This document shows positions 38,594-45,636 of a stretch of 45,636 nucleotides of DNA, in pieces; within the stretch, counting starts at the first letter, position 1; every line of letters starts with the position of its first letter. Source of the stretch: JBBDIM01 sp040880405. GTDB lineage: Bacteria > Planctomycetota > Planctomycetia > Pirellulales > Pirellulaceae. The notes beneath the pieces were generated by a model that saw only the letters and a list, made by a program, of their open reading frames with translations, was not told where the DNA came from and searched no databases. The stretch covers positions 1 through 45,636 of the forward strand of contig JBBDIM010000034.1 of NCBI GenBank assembly GCA_040880405.1. The letters run 5' to 3'. The position numbers were made by a program, and so were the translations under genes.

Positions 38594-40423
38594 ATGTTTT
38601 CCGTTGAGACCCTGATTTTAGTGGGCGGGGTGCTCCTGCTGTTGGGCATCGCCTCGAGTAAGCTTTCATCCCGGTTGGGCGTGCCGGGCCTGGTGTTGTT
38701 TTTGCTGCTCGGGATGCTGGCCGGTTCCGAGGGGCCGGGTGGGATCGAGTTCGAAAACTACCCCCTCGCCTACGGCATCGGAACCTTAGCCTTGGCCTTG
38801 ATCCTGTTCGACGGTGGTTTGAGCACGCCGATCTCCACGGTGAAGGCGGTTTGGAAACCGGCCCTTTCGCTGGCGACTGTCGGGGTGTTGATCACCGCGG
38901 TCATCACCGGGCTGGCCGCCTCTTGGGTGCTGGGGCTTACGCTTTTGCAAGGACTGCTGCTCGGCGGGATCGTTAGTTCGACCGATGCCGCGGCGGTGTT
39001 TTCGATTCTTCGTAACGGTGGCGTCGGGTTGCCTAAGCGGATCGGCTCGATCCTGGAGGTCGAGAGCGGGTCCAACGATCCGATGGCGATTTTCCTGACC
39101 ATCGGGTGCATCGAACTGCTGACGGAGCGGATGACGTTTGGGCCCGCGCTGTTTGGTTTGTTTCTGGCCCAGATGGTGCTGGGTGGTTTGTTTGGCGTGG
39201 GGATGGGCTACTTGGCGACCTGGGTTGTCAATCGCATCGAGCTCGGGGCCCCGGGCCTCTATCCGGTGCTGGTCACCACCTTTTGCCTGCTGACCTTTGG
39301 CTTGGCGGCCCAGTTTGGCGGGAGTGGGTTTTTGGCGGTGTACATTGCCGGACTGGTGCTGGGAAACCAGCGGATTGTCTTTCGCGGCGGCATCCGCGTT
39401 TACCACGACGCGATCGCCTGGCTCTCTCAAATCATGATGTTCGTGATGCTGGGACTCTTGAGCTTTCCGAGCAGGCTGTGGGATGTCGCCCCGCAGGCCT
39501 TGCTGGTCGCTTTGGTGTTGGTGCTGGTGGCTCGGCCGATCTCGGTTTGGCTTTCCATGCTGCCATTTCGCGCCCGGTGGAAGGAACTAACCTTCATCTC
39601 ATGGGTCGGTCTGAAAGGGGCAGTGCCGATTACCCTCGCCACCTTCCCCTTGATGCAAGATGTCCCCTCCGCCAAGCTAATTTTCGACGTGGTGTTCTTC
39701 ATCGTAGTGGTTTCCGCTTTGGTGCAAGGGAGCACCATGGCGGCGGTGGCCGGTTGGCTGGGGCTGCGGCAACCGACCGAGCCCGCCCCGCCGGTCACTC
39801 TGGAAATCAGCTCGCTGCGGCAGGTCGATGGCGAGATCGTCGACTTCACGATCCGACCCAACAGCCGCGCCGTCGGCCGCTTAGTCAAAGACTTGGCGCT
39901 GCCTGAGGGGGTGGTGATCGCCCTGATTGCGCGGGGAGATCAAGTGATCCCGCCGCAAGGCCGGACGGAGATTTTGGCGGGGGATCATGTGATCGTCGTG
40001 CTCCGGCCGGGCACGCGACCGCTGGTCAATCAAGTGTTCGGCGGCGACGACGACAGCCGCGGAGAAATCCCCGCGGCACTGGAGTTCCCCCTGCGTGGGT
40101 CAGTCACCTGCGCGGAACTGCACGAACTGTACGGCATCCTGATCGAAGCCCCACCGGAAGAGACGTTGTCCCAGGTGATGCGCCGCAAGCTGGGTGGCGG
40201 CACCTTGAAAACCGGCACCGCTATCAGCTTCGGCCCTTTACTGCTCCGCATCCGCTCCCTCGACACCGAAGGGAACATCGAACTGGTCGGGATGGCCTTT
40301 CTCGCAGAAAGCGAAATCACCCAAGCAGAACGGCAACAGGCCCTGAAGCCAGGCGGGGCGGTGAAAGAGGATATGCCGAGTGTAGACCTGCCAAGCGAAA
40401 CGAAGGACGATCCCTCGTCGTAG
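38594..40423 (+). CDS. Potassium/proton antiporter, NhaP2 (CvrA)-like
   Basis: A 609-residue inner-membrane protein. Residues 1-400 hold about 12 membrane helices of the CPA1 sodium/hydrogen exchanger fold, with LILFDGGLSTP, GGIVSSTDAAAVFSIL and GSILEVESGSNDPMAIFLT, where the acidic residues bind the ion. A cytoplasmic TrkA-C (RCK_C) domain follows at about 415-490 (IALIARGDQVIPPQGRTEIL), and a transporter-associated domain comes after, ending with SLDTEGNIELVGMAFLAES. This order matches NhaP2/CvrA, which exchanges potassium for protons and helps control cell volume. The start at 38594 (MFSVETLILV) opens at the first helix; a TTG at 38558 is less likely. It is probably a single gene. Confidence 0.94.
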   Translation: MFSVETLILVGGVLLLLGIASSKLSSRLGVPGLVLFLLLGMLAGSEGPGGIEFENYPLAYGIGTLALALILFDGGLSTPISTVKAVWKPALSLATVGVLITAVITGLAASWVLGLTLLQGLLLGGIVSSTDAAAVFSILRNGGVGLPKRIGSILEVESGSNDPMAIFLTIGCIELLTERMTFGPALFGLFLAQMVLGGLFGVGMGYLATWVVNRIELGAPGLYPVLVTTFCLLTFGLAAQFGGSGFLAVYIAGLVLGNQRIVFRGGIRVYHDAIAWLSQIMMFVMLGLLSFPSRLWDVAPQALLVALVLVLVARPISVWLSMLPFRARWKELTFISWVGLKGAVPITLATFPLMQDVPSAKLIFDVVFFIVVVSALVQGSTMAAVAGWLGLRQPTEPAPPVTLEISSLRQVDGEIVDFTIRPNSRAVGRLVKDLALPEGVVIALIARGDQVIPPQGRTEILAGDHVIVVLRPGTRPLVNQVFGGDDDSRGEIPAALEFPLRGSVTCAELHELYGILIEAPPEETLSQVMRRKLGGGTLKTGTAISFGPLLLRIRSLDTEGNIELVGMAFLAESEITQAERQQALKPGGAVKEDMPSVDLPSETKDDPSS

Positions 40424-40446
40424 CCACGCTCGCGCAGAGTGTGGCT
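40418..40446. repeat. GTAGCCACG hairpin repeat, short copy 6
   Basis: CGTAGCCACGCTCGCGCAGA then GTGTGGCTACG, only one hairpin of the family. It overlaps the last codons of the antiporter gene by six bases; its first bases CGTCGTAG include the antiporter's TAG stop codon. Confidence 0.7.
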
Positions 40447-40512
40447 ACGCTGCGGAATACTGTCCATCACGAAATTGTATCAGTGACGAAGAATGGAGGT
40501 TGAGGAAATAAA

Positions 40513-41736
40513 CTAGCCGTTATCCTGGCGCTTAATGAATTCACTGAACAGCGGAACGGCAAAGGAATACTTACCGTGCCGATTTTTATAGATAAGGCCC
40601 ACATTCGTAAGAGTATTAAACATCTGGCTTACATGACTTGAGCTAAAAGCGCGATTGAGAAAACTTTTCGACTCTTCCACTACTTCCTGAACGGTGAACT
40701 CGGAATTGGCGTTTGCAAGATTTGCGATCACCTGAAGCAACTCTCGCTGCCGATCGGTGGCTTTTGCCCATCGACCAGCAAAAAAATCGGAGTCGAGCTT
40801 TCGCGTTACTTCACTCAATTGTATCGCTAGGCTTTCTCCATTTCGTTGTTTTTGCAACGCAACATCATATACCTCGCGACATATAAATTGAATGAAGTAG
40901 GGATATCCGCCTGAGATTTCCACGATGTCGTCAATCAATTCATCCGAGAGTACAATCTTGCACTCCGAGGATTCGATCGGCTTCTTGATGGCGTCACGAC
41001 TTTCATCTTGTGTTAATCCATCTAAAAAAACAACGCGGAACATTCGCTCCGCGAAGGTCCTTGCTTCCACTAACCTAGGAAAAAGGGTGGGGAGACCGGT
41101 CATTACGAGCATAAACGGAATTCCCTTTCGCTGCAGCGACTGAAACACGTCGAGCAATAGCGAGAGTGGAAACTCATCTTTGTCCGTTCTATCGGCCATA
41201 TTCTGCGCTTCGTCATAAGCGAAGATTAAGCCTCGCGGAAATTGGCTCTGCGTTTTGAGGCAGTCCCATGTAAATTCCAATACACCTTTTAGCTTATCCA
41301 GGGTCAGTCCTGGCACGGAGTGAAATATATTCAGTAGCAAGTCATAATTTAGTGGTTGTGATTCGATGGAAACTTTCGGATCAAACCCAATTCGAGGCGC
41401 GGTGGCATGTGAAATCATGACTGAAGATGTCACAAGCGAAAGGTCTGTCAGAAGTCTTATCGCCACCCGTTCTTCACTAAGGGAAGTCGCTTCGGTAAGG
41501 TCTGAGCCTGCCCAAAGCCAGTTTGCCTCGATCGCTATCGGCTTGAACGTGTCAAGAAGTACGGTTTTTCCGACACCTCGCAAACCAGTGAGAACCATAT
41601 TCTCCAGGATCGTTTCCTGCTCAAGTAAGCGTTGAAACTCACGTTTCTCATCTTCTCTACCGGCAAGATAGGGAGGCATATGCCCGGCACCTGGTCGGAA
41701 TGGATTGATCGCTTGAGGAAGTTTTGCTTGGTTCAT
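40513..41736 (-). CDS. AAA family ATPase with winged-helix C-terminus (Orc1/Cdc6-like)
   Basis: A 407-residue ATPase. It opens with NPFRPGAGHMPPYLAGREDE, a signature of a bacterial AAA/STAND-like family. Walker A is GLRGVGKT at 51-58 and Walker B is IFAYDEAQ at 171-178; a sensor-like MLVMTGLPTLFPRL follows near 210. The C-terminal 90 residues form a winged helix (FTVQEVVEESKSFL, LTNVGLIYKNRHGKYSFAVP) that could bind DNA. No membrane segment is present. The gene is clearly more AT-rich than its neighbours, which suggests gain by transfer. The function is unknown. It is probably a single gene with a promoter bracketed by an inverted repeat. Confidence 0.86.
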   Translation of the reverse strand: MNQAKLPQAINPFRPGAGHMPPYLAGREDEKREFQRLLEQETILENMVLTGLRGVGKTVLLDTFKPIAIEANWLWAGSDLTEATSLSEERVAIRLLTDLSLVTSSVMISHATAPRIGFDPKVSIESQPLNYDLLLNIFHSVPGLTLDKLKGVLEFTWDCLKTQSQFPRGLIFAYDEAQNMADRTDKDEFPLSLLLDVFQSLQRKGIPFMLVMTGLPTLFPRLVEARTFAERMFRVVFLDGLTQDESRDAIKKPIESSECKIVLSDELIDDIVEISGGYPYFIQFICREVYDVALQKQRNGESLAIQLSEVTRKLDSDFFAGRWAKATDRQRELLQVIANLANANSEFTVQEVVEESKSFLNRAFSSSHVSQMFNTLTNVGLIYKNRHGKYSFAVPLFSEFIKRQDNG

Positions 41737-41771
41737 TTTTTAAAGTCTCACTTAATCGCGGCTTGCCCTTC

Positions 41772-41809
41772 CTTGACTAAGATTAGGCCGAGAGGTAACT
41801 TTAGTCAAG
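41772..41809 (-). promoter_or_regulatory. Promoter of the AAA ATPase gene inside an inverted repeat
   Basis: On the minus strand TTGACT (41803-41808) and TAATCT (41780-41785) are 17 bases apart. CTTGACTAA at 41772-41780 and TTAGTCAAG at 41801-41809 are perfect 9-base inverted repeats that overlap the -35 and the -10 region. The symmetry also puts TTGACT on the plus strand, with TAACTT 17 bases on, so the site may work both ways. It is a likely operator. Confidence 0.55.
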
Positions 41810-41880
41810 CGGGTTATTTTCCATTTTGGCTGGTGGACTAAATTTTTGGGGCATCAACGGTTGTTATCTACTCCGAAAAT

Positions 41881-42105
41881 TTGAAGAAAACACCATCCTC
41901 AGTTACTGCCTGGCAATGGCAACCGTGGTGGTCAGTTCACGCGGCTAGGGGATTTATCGCAGGACCGCCGGTCGCGATGGCATGTCTTGCGATGATGGTT
42001 TCGCCGATTCTTTGGCGACGCTGGTGGGCCGTCACCTTGGCAATCATGGCAGCGGCGTCTTGGCTGTTTTTCGGTTACGCTCTTGGCTCGGCGTTGTACG
42101 CCTGA
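41881..42105 (+). CDS. Possible small membrane protein
   Basis: A 74-residue reading from a TTG codon with two hydrophobic stretches (FIAGPPVAMACLAMMVSPIL and WWAVTLAIMAAASWLFFGYA) separated by RRW. The pattern is that of a two-helix membrane protein, rich in Trp and Ala. No ribosome binding site is visible and no family is recognised. It lies downstream of the plus-strand side of the symmetric promoter at 41772-41809, which would let it be transcribed divergently from the AAA ATPase gene. The alternative is that it is non-coding spacer. Confidence 0.38.
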   Translation: MKKTPSSVTAWQWQPWWSVHAARGFIAGPPVAMACLAMMVSPILWRRWWAVTLAIMAAASWLFFGYALGSALYA

Positions 42106-42160
42106 TGGGACTTGGTGCGTGAACCGCGGAGGGCAACGGCTAAAACAGCCCGCGGCGCGC

Positions 42161-42191
42161 AAAAAAAATCCCCGGCAAGTTACCGGGGATT
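42161..42191 (-). terminator. Rho-independent terminator
   Basis: A 9-base stem (AATCCCCGG at 42167-42175, CCGGGGATT at 42183-42191) with a 7-base loop, followed on the minus strand by a run of eight T (complement of 42161-42168). It lies 22 bases after the stop of the minus-strand secreted protein gene at 42213 and ends that transcript. Confidence 0.85.
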
Positions 42192-42212
42192 CTGGTTCGT
42201 TAAATTTTCCGC

Positions 42213-42773
42213 TTACTGGCAGTCGACGCAGCCGCTGCTGCCGTAAGCTCCGCCGCGCACTCCGCCGTAGCCGTAGGCTCCGCCGCGTCGGCCGTGGATC
42301 ACGCCGGGCAGGATGGGTTGGCTGTGGCCGCCGTGGTGGAGGCTGTGGCCCAAGCCGTGGTACATGGCGGCGGTCGGTTGACCTTCCGCATAGCCCCAGG
42401 GGCCGCGGACGTAGTAGACGCCGAACTGCGAGGTGTGCGTCGGTTGGACCGGTGTCAGCCGCAGGTTACCGTGGGAGGTCATCCCGCCGGGGTGCTGCGA
42501 GTTGAACTGGTGATGGATCGGGGTCATCCGGCTGCTCGGCACACCCCAGCCATAGCTCGACTGCATGGCGGCGGTCGGCGGGACGACCTGGGCCAGTGGC
42601 GTGCCGTAGTTTTGGTAGGCGTACGCACCATGCCAAGGGGCTTGGGCCGCGTGGTAGGCCGACGCGTTGTTGGCATACGTGCGGCTCCAGGGATGGCCTG
42701 CCTGGGCGGAATGAGTCAGGCCGCCGGCGATCAAGGTCGCCATCAACATCGCGATGCTAAAGATTCGGGTCAT
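42213..42773 (-). CDS. Secreted His/Gly/Tyr-rich protein, function unknown
   Basis: A 186-residue exported protein with a signal peptide (MTRIFSIAMLMATLIAGGL, cleaved after SAQA). The mature part is rich in His, Gly, Tyr and Pro, for example HGLGHSLHHGGHSQP and GGAYGYGGVRGGAYG, and ends in SSGCVDCQ with a Cys pair. No domain is recognised. The make-up suits an extended, perhaps metal-binding or structural protein outside the cell membrane. AGGAAC lies at a good distance before the start at 42773, and a strong terminator follows the stop. It may share a transcript with the similar small gene at 42871-43236, 97 bases upstream. Confidence 0.78.
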   Translation of the reverse strand: MTRIFSIAMLMATLIAGGLTHSAQAGHPWSRTYANNASAYHAAQAPWHGAYAYQNYGTPLAQVVPPTAAMQSSYGWGVPSSRMTPIHHQFNSQHPGGMTSHGNLRLTPVQPTHTSQFGVYYVRGPWGYAEGQPTAAMYHGLGHSLHHGGHSQPILPGVIHGRRGGAYGYGGVRGGAYGSSGCVDCQ

Positions 42774-42870
42774 GCGAAGGGTTCCTAAATCGTCCAGCGA
42801 CGACAGTAATGGACGTCGGCCGGTCTGAAGGGTTCCGGGGGGGGACAACAAAGCGGGGCCGCCGCTCGGA

Positions 42871-43236
42871 CTAAAACAACGGATTACGGGCTTTCAACAA
42901 CTGCGGAGTGCGGTACCAATTGACTTTCGTCCGGTTGAAACCACGTCCCCCGTTATAGGAATGATAGTACGTGCGATGGTGCTGGTACAAAAATTCGTGC
43001 GGAGCGAACGGGGGATAGGTGATATGCGTGTAGCCCACGTAGGGTGGGGTCGTGATCGGCGCGACGTACATCTCCGCCGGATAACCGTAGTGCGGGTCCT
43101 GCACGTAGAAGTTATGGACCGGCTGCGAGGGGACCGGAACCACGCCGTAAGGTTCGGCCTGTGCCGATTGTCCGGCGTAGAGCCCACCCAAAACCATGAC
43201 CGCCGCGGCCAAACTTCCAGTGATCAATCGTTTCAT
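42871..43236 (-). CDS. Small secreted Tyr/His/Pro-rich protein, function unknown
   Basis: A 121-residue exported protein: signal peptide MKRLITGSLAAAVMVLGGLY ending at SAQA, then a Tyr/Pro/His-rich mature part (YVQDPHYGYPAEMYVAPITT, HEFLYQHHRTYYHSYNGG) with a basic end (TPQLLKARNPLF). No domain is recognised. AGGGAG before the ATG at 43236 fixes the start; the in-frame region further upstream is spacer. Make-up and place suggest it works with the protein at 42213-42773, perhaps in the envelope. The 425-base divergent spacer to the topoisomerase gene (43237-43661) shows no clear promoter. Confidence 0.78.
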   Translation of the reverse strand: MKRLITGSLAAAVMVLGGLYAGQSAQAEPYGVVPVPSQPVHNFYVQDPHYGYPAEMYVAPITTPPYVGYTHITYPPFAPHEFLYQHHRTYYHSYNGGRGFNRTKVNWYRTPQLLKARNPLF

Positions 43237-43661
43237 CGCAGTCTCCCTGTGAATCGCGGCAATTGTCGTGGGCCGCAATATGTGTCCCGAGTGGGATGTG
43301 TGTCCGTAATCATTGAATTTACGCGGTCGCCGTCGATGCACCTTGTGCGTATCGCCGCCACCGGCCTGGTATTGGTAGATCGGAAAGGCTTCAGAGCGTG
43401 GGTGAGTGTTTCTCACTGGGCATTGCCAAAAACCCCCAATCTTCCGAAGACAACGACAGCCACCATGCCTTCTTTTTCAGTGCTATCCACGTAATCGCTA
43501 AACTTTACTACAATTGGCCGTTTCCGGTTTTACGCCCTTCGCGCCTGATGCGAGGTGGGGAGTTGGCCGATGAACTGTTGCGGGTGGCCCGACTTATCGC
43601 GGCATGGGCGGGGCAGTCCGAACACCCCGGGCGAACGATCGACTGAGAACAGGAGGCAAAG

Positions 43662-45636
43662 TTGTCTGAAGGTACGGAAACAGCAGCACGGTCCGATAAA
43701 GCCAACGGGAACCCGTCCAACGGGACCCCCAAACGCCGCGCCACCGCCGAGTCGATGGCCAAGAAGCAGCGCGAGATCTCCGTCAGTGAGTTTTTCGCCA
43801 AGAACCGCCACCTGCTGGGGTTCGACAACCCTCGCAAGGCCCTGCTGACCACGGTCAAGGAAGCGGTCGACAACTCGTTGGATGCCTGCGAAGAGGCGGG
43901 CATCGTCCCGGAGATCTGGGTCCATATCGAGCAGGCGGGCGAAAACCGCTACAAGGCGGGCATCCAGGACAACGGCCCCGGGATCATGAAAAAGCAGATC
44001 CCGCTGATCTTCGCCAAGCTGCTGTATGGGTCGAAGTTCCATCGCCTGCGGATGAGCCGCGGCCAACAGGGGATCGGGATCAGCGCCGCCGGGATGTACG
44101 GGATGCTGACCACCGGCAAACCGATCAAAATCATCTCCAAGACCTCTCCCAAAAAGCAGGCTCACTACTACGAGCTGCGGATCGACACCAAACGGAACAT
44201 CCCGGAGATCCTCAATGGCAAAGGGGACGGAGAAGACATCCCGGCCGGCGACGCAGGCCTGAAATACATTAAGGACAACGAGATCGAGTGGGTTACCCAT
44301 TACGATCCGCGGACACCGGAGGGGGAGCCGAAGGAAGTTCCGCATGGTACGCGAGTCACGATCGAACTGGAGGCCAAATACACGCGGGGTAAGGGGAGCG
44401 TCGACGAGTACCTAACGCAAACCGCGATCGCCAACCCGCACGTCACGCTGCACTACACCGACCCCGACGGCGTAACCCAGGTCTTCCAGCGATCGACCGA
44501 GAAATTGCCCCCGGAGGCGATCGAGATCAAACCGCACCCTTACGGGGTGGAACTGGGCCGCTTGGTCAGCATGCTCAAAGACACCAACGAAACGAGCCTG
44601 ACCGGTTTTCTCACCGACTCGTTTTCAAGGGTCTCCTCCACTGTCGCCAAGCAGATTTGCGACGAGGCGAAGCTCAGCAGCCGGATGCGATGCAAGCGGA
44701 TCGACCGCGATCAGGCAGACCTGCTGTACAAGGCGATCCAAAAGACGAAAATCAGCAACCCTTCGACCGACTGTATCGTCCCGATCGGCGAAGACCTGCT
44801 GCTCAAGGGGATGCATCAGGTGGTCCCGGCGGAGTTTTACGCCGCGGCGACTCGGCCACCGGCGGTCTATCGGGGTAACCCGTTTCTGATTGAGGTGGCC
44901 TTGGCCTACGGCGGGGCGGTCGAGACAACGAAGATCGGCAAGGAACTGCTTAGGGACCTGGCCAGCGAAAGCGACGCGCGAACCGTGCGGCAGTTTTTGA
45001 TTATGACCTTCAATGGCCTGGGCCCCGATGCGGCCGATAAGATCCTCAAGAAGTCGAAATTGGGAACCCGCAAGAGCCCCAACAAGCTCAAGCCGAAGGA
45101 ACTGGACGCCCTGCACGAGGCGATGCAGGACATCAACCTGAGCGAAGGGCAGTCGATGCAGGTCTACCGCTACGCCAACAAGGTGCCGCTCCAGTTTCAG
45201 CATGGAGCGTGTGCGATCACTCAATCGGTCGCCCAAACCAATTGGCGGGCCTACGGTTTGAGCCAATCGCGCGGCAGCCTACCAAGCGGGCCGCTGACGC
45301 TGATGGTCCATATCGCCAGCGTGTGGGTGCCGTTCACGAGTGAATCGAAGGAGGCGGTCGCCAGCTACCCGGAGATCCAAAAGGAACTGCGTTTGGCCCT
45401 GCAAACGGTCGGCCGCAAGCTGGGGATGTTTTTGCGTCGACGGTTGAAGGTAAAGCAACAGGCGGATCGCCGCAGCATCTTCCTGCGATACCTGGGCGAG
45501 GTGGCGACCGCCGTGAGCGCGATCAACGGAGTCGACCGGGACGACATGTACCAAAAGCTGGTGGCCGTGGCCAAGAAGAAGACCGCCGAGGCGGACCTGG
45601 TGCTCGATGAAAGCGGCAAGGCGGTCGACCCCAGCG
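43662..45636 (+). CDS. top6B: DNA topoisomerase VI subunit B (partial, runs off the window)
   Basis: 658 codons of an open frame that continues past the window. Topo VI is the type IIB topoisomerase known mostly from archaea and plants; subunit B is the ATPase that drives strand passage by subunit A. After a polar 38-residue lead come SVSEFFAKNRHLLGFDNPRK, the ATP site EAVDNSLDACEEAG (Glu67, Asn71), DNGPG at 103-107 and SRGQQGIGISAAGMYG with GQQGIG at 134-139, the GHKL motifs in the form typical of topo VI. The H2TH and transducer parts follow. AGGAGG at 43651-43656 sits five bases before the TTG start, a near-ideal site. Only the last residues seem to be missing. Subunit A would be expected just downstream, outside the window. 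Confidence 0.96.
   Translation, partial: MSEGTETAARSDKANGNPSNGTPKRRATAESMAKKQREISVSEFFAKNRHLLGFDNPRKALLTTVKEAVDNSLDACEEAGIVPEIWVHIEQAGENRYKAGIQDNGPGIMKKQIPLIFAKLLYGSKFHRLRMSRGQQGIGISAAGMYGMLTTGKPIKIISKTSPKKQAHYYELRIDTKRNIPEILNGKGDGEDIPAGDAGLKYIKDNEIEWVTHYDPRTPEGEPKEVPHGTRVTIELEAKYTRGKGSVDEYLTQTAIANPHVTLHYTDPDGVTQVFQRSTEKLPPEAIEIKPHPYGVELGRLVSMLKDTNETSLTGFLTDSFSRVSSTVAKQICDEAKLSSRMRCKRIDRDQADLLYKAIQKTKISNPSTDCIVPIGEDLLLKGMHQVVPAEFYAAATRPPAVYRGNPFLIEVALAYGGAVETTKIGKELLRDLASESDARTVRQFLIMTFNGLGPDAADKILKKSKLGTRKSPNKLKPKELDALHEAMQDINLSEGQSMQVYRYANKVPLQFQHGACAITQSVAQTNWRAYGLSQSRGSLPSGPLTLMVHIASVWVPFTSESKEAVASYPEIQKELRLALQTVGRKLGMFLRRRLKVKQQADRRSIFLRYLGEVATAVSAINGVDRDDMYQKLVAVAKKKTAEADLVLDESGKAVDPS

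Noticed and set aside
43398..43646. An 82-codon open frame just before the topoisomerase gene
   Set aside because: No ribosome binding site and mixed composition; it overlaps spacer and leader sequence.
43530..44345. A 271-codon open frame on the minus strand
   Set aside because: It is antisense to the topoisomerase VI subunit B gene, whose motifs are unmistakable.

Overview
The window reads as chromosomal DNA of a planctomycete, probably of the Pirellula/Rhodopirellula type. The evidence is the family mix: two DUF1559 prepilin-like proteins, a DUF1549/DUF1553 cytochrome protein next to a Tat-exported DUF1501 protein and a WD40/cytochrome protein, lipoproteins with short carboxypeptidase-like domains, and intergenic space full of short palindromic repeats. 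Genes are GC-rich, except an AAA ATPase gene near 41 kb that is clearly more AT-rich. No tRNA, rRNA, CRISPR array, transposase or phage gene was seen. One run of exactly 100 N (9245-9344) is an assembly gap.

Layout. 1-3.9 kb: a minus-strand cluster of DUF1559 protein, lipoprotein, PepSY membrane protein and DoxX protein. 4.3-9.2 kb: an exported Gfo/Idh/MocA-type protein with a good promoter, then a Tex RNA-binding protein with two long disordered insertions. 9.3-13.1 kb: a conserved unknown protein, a beta-carbonic anhydrase with a CCAA tetranucleotide tract in its leader, a membrane-anchored coiled-coil protein and a second, atypical DUF1559 protein. 13.3-19.4 kb: the planctomycete DUF1549/DUF1553, DUF1501 and WD40-cytochrome trio, with an identical 85-base hairpin in each of its two spacers. 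19.6-20.2 kb: a small helix-hairpin-helix protein between inverted repeat ends. 20.3-25.9 kb: a heavy-metal RND efflux operon (small His/Cys protein, adaptor, pump); its pump gene ends inside a palindromic element. 25.9-26.7 kb: a gene-free mosaic of nested repeats. 26.8-36.3 kb: CorA, glutamate synthase (gltB-gltD), a LysR regulator and bioD. 36.4-40.4 kb: the agmatine-to-putrescine pair aguB-aguA and a NhaP2-like antiporter. 40.5-43.2 kb: the AT-rich AAA ATPase behind a promoter bracketed by an inverted repeat, and two small secreted proteins. 43.7 kb to the end: DNA topoisomerase VI subunit B, an archaeal-type enzyme, cut by the window end.

Genes that work together: the metal pump and its adaptor; gltB with gltD for glutamate synthesis; aguA then aguB for putrescine; and the cytochrome trio, whose role is unproven. 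The most unusual layer is the repeat load. At least six palindromic families sit between genes, split operons, and in two cases (the RND pump and bioD) supply the stop codon and last residues of a protein. Calls rest on reading motifs by eye; no database search was possible.
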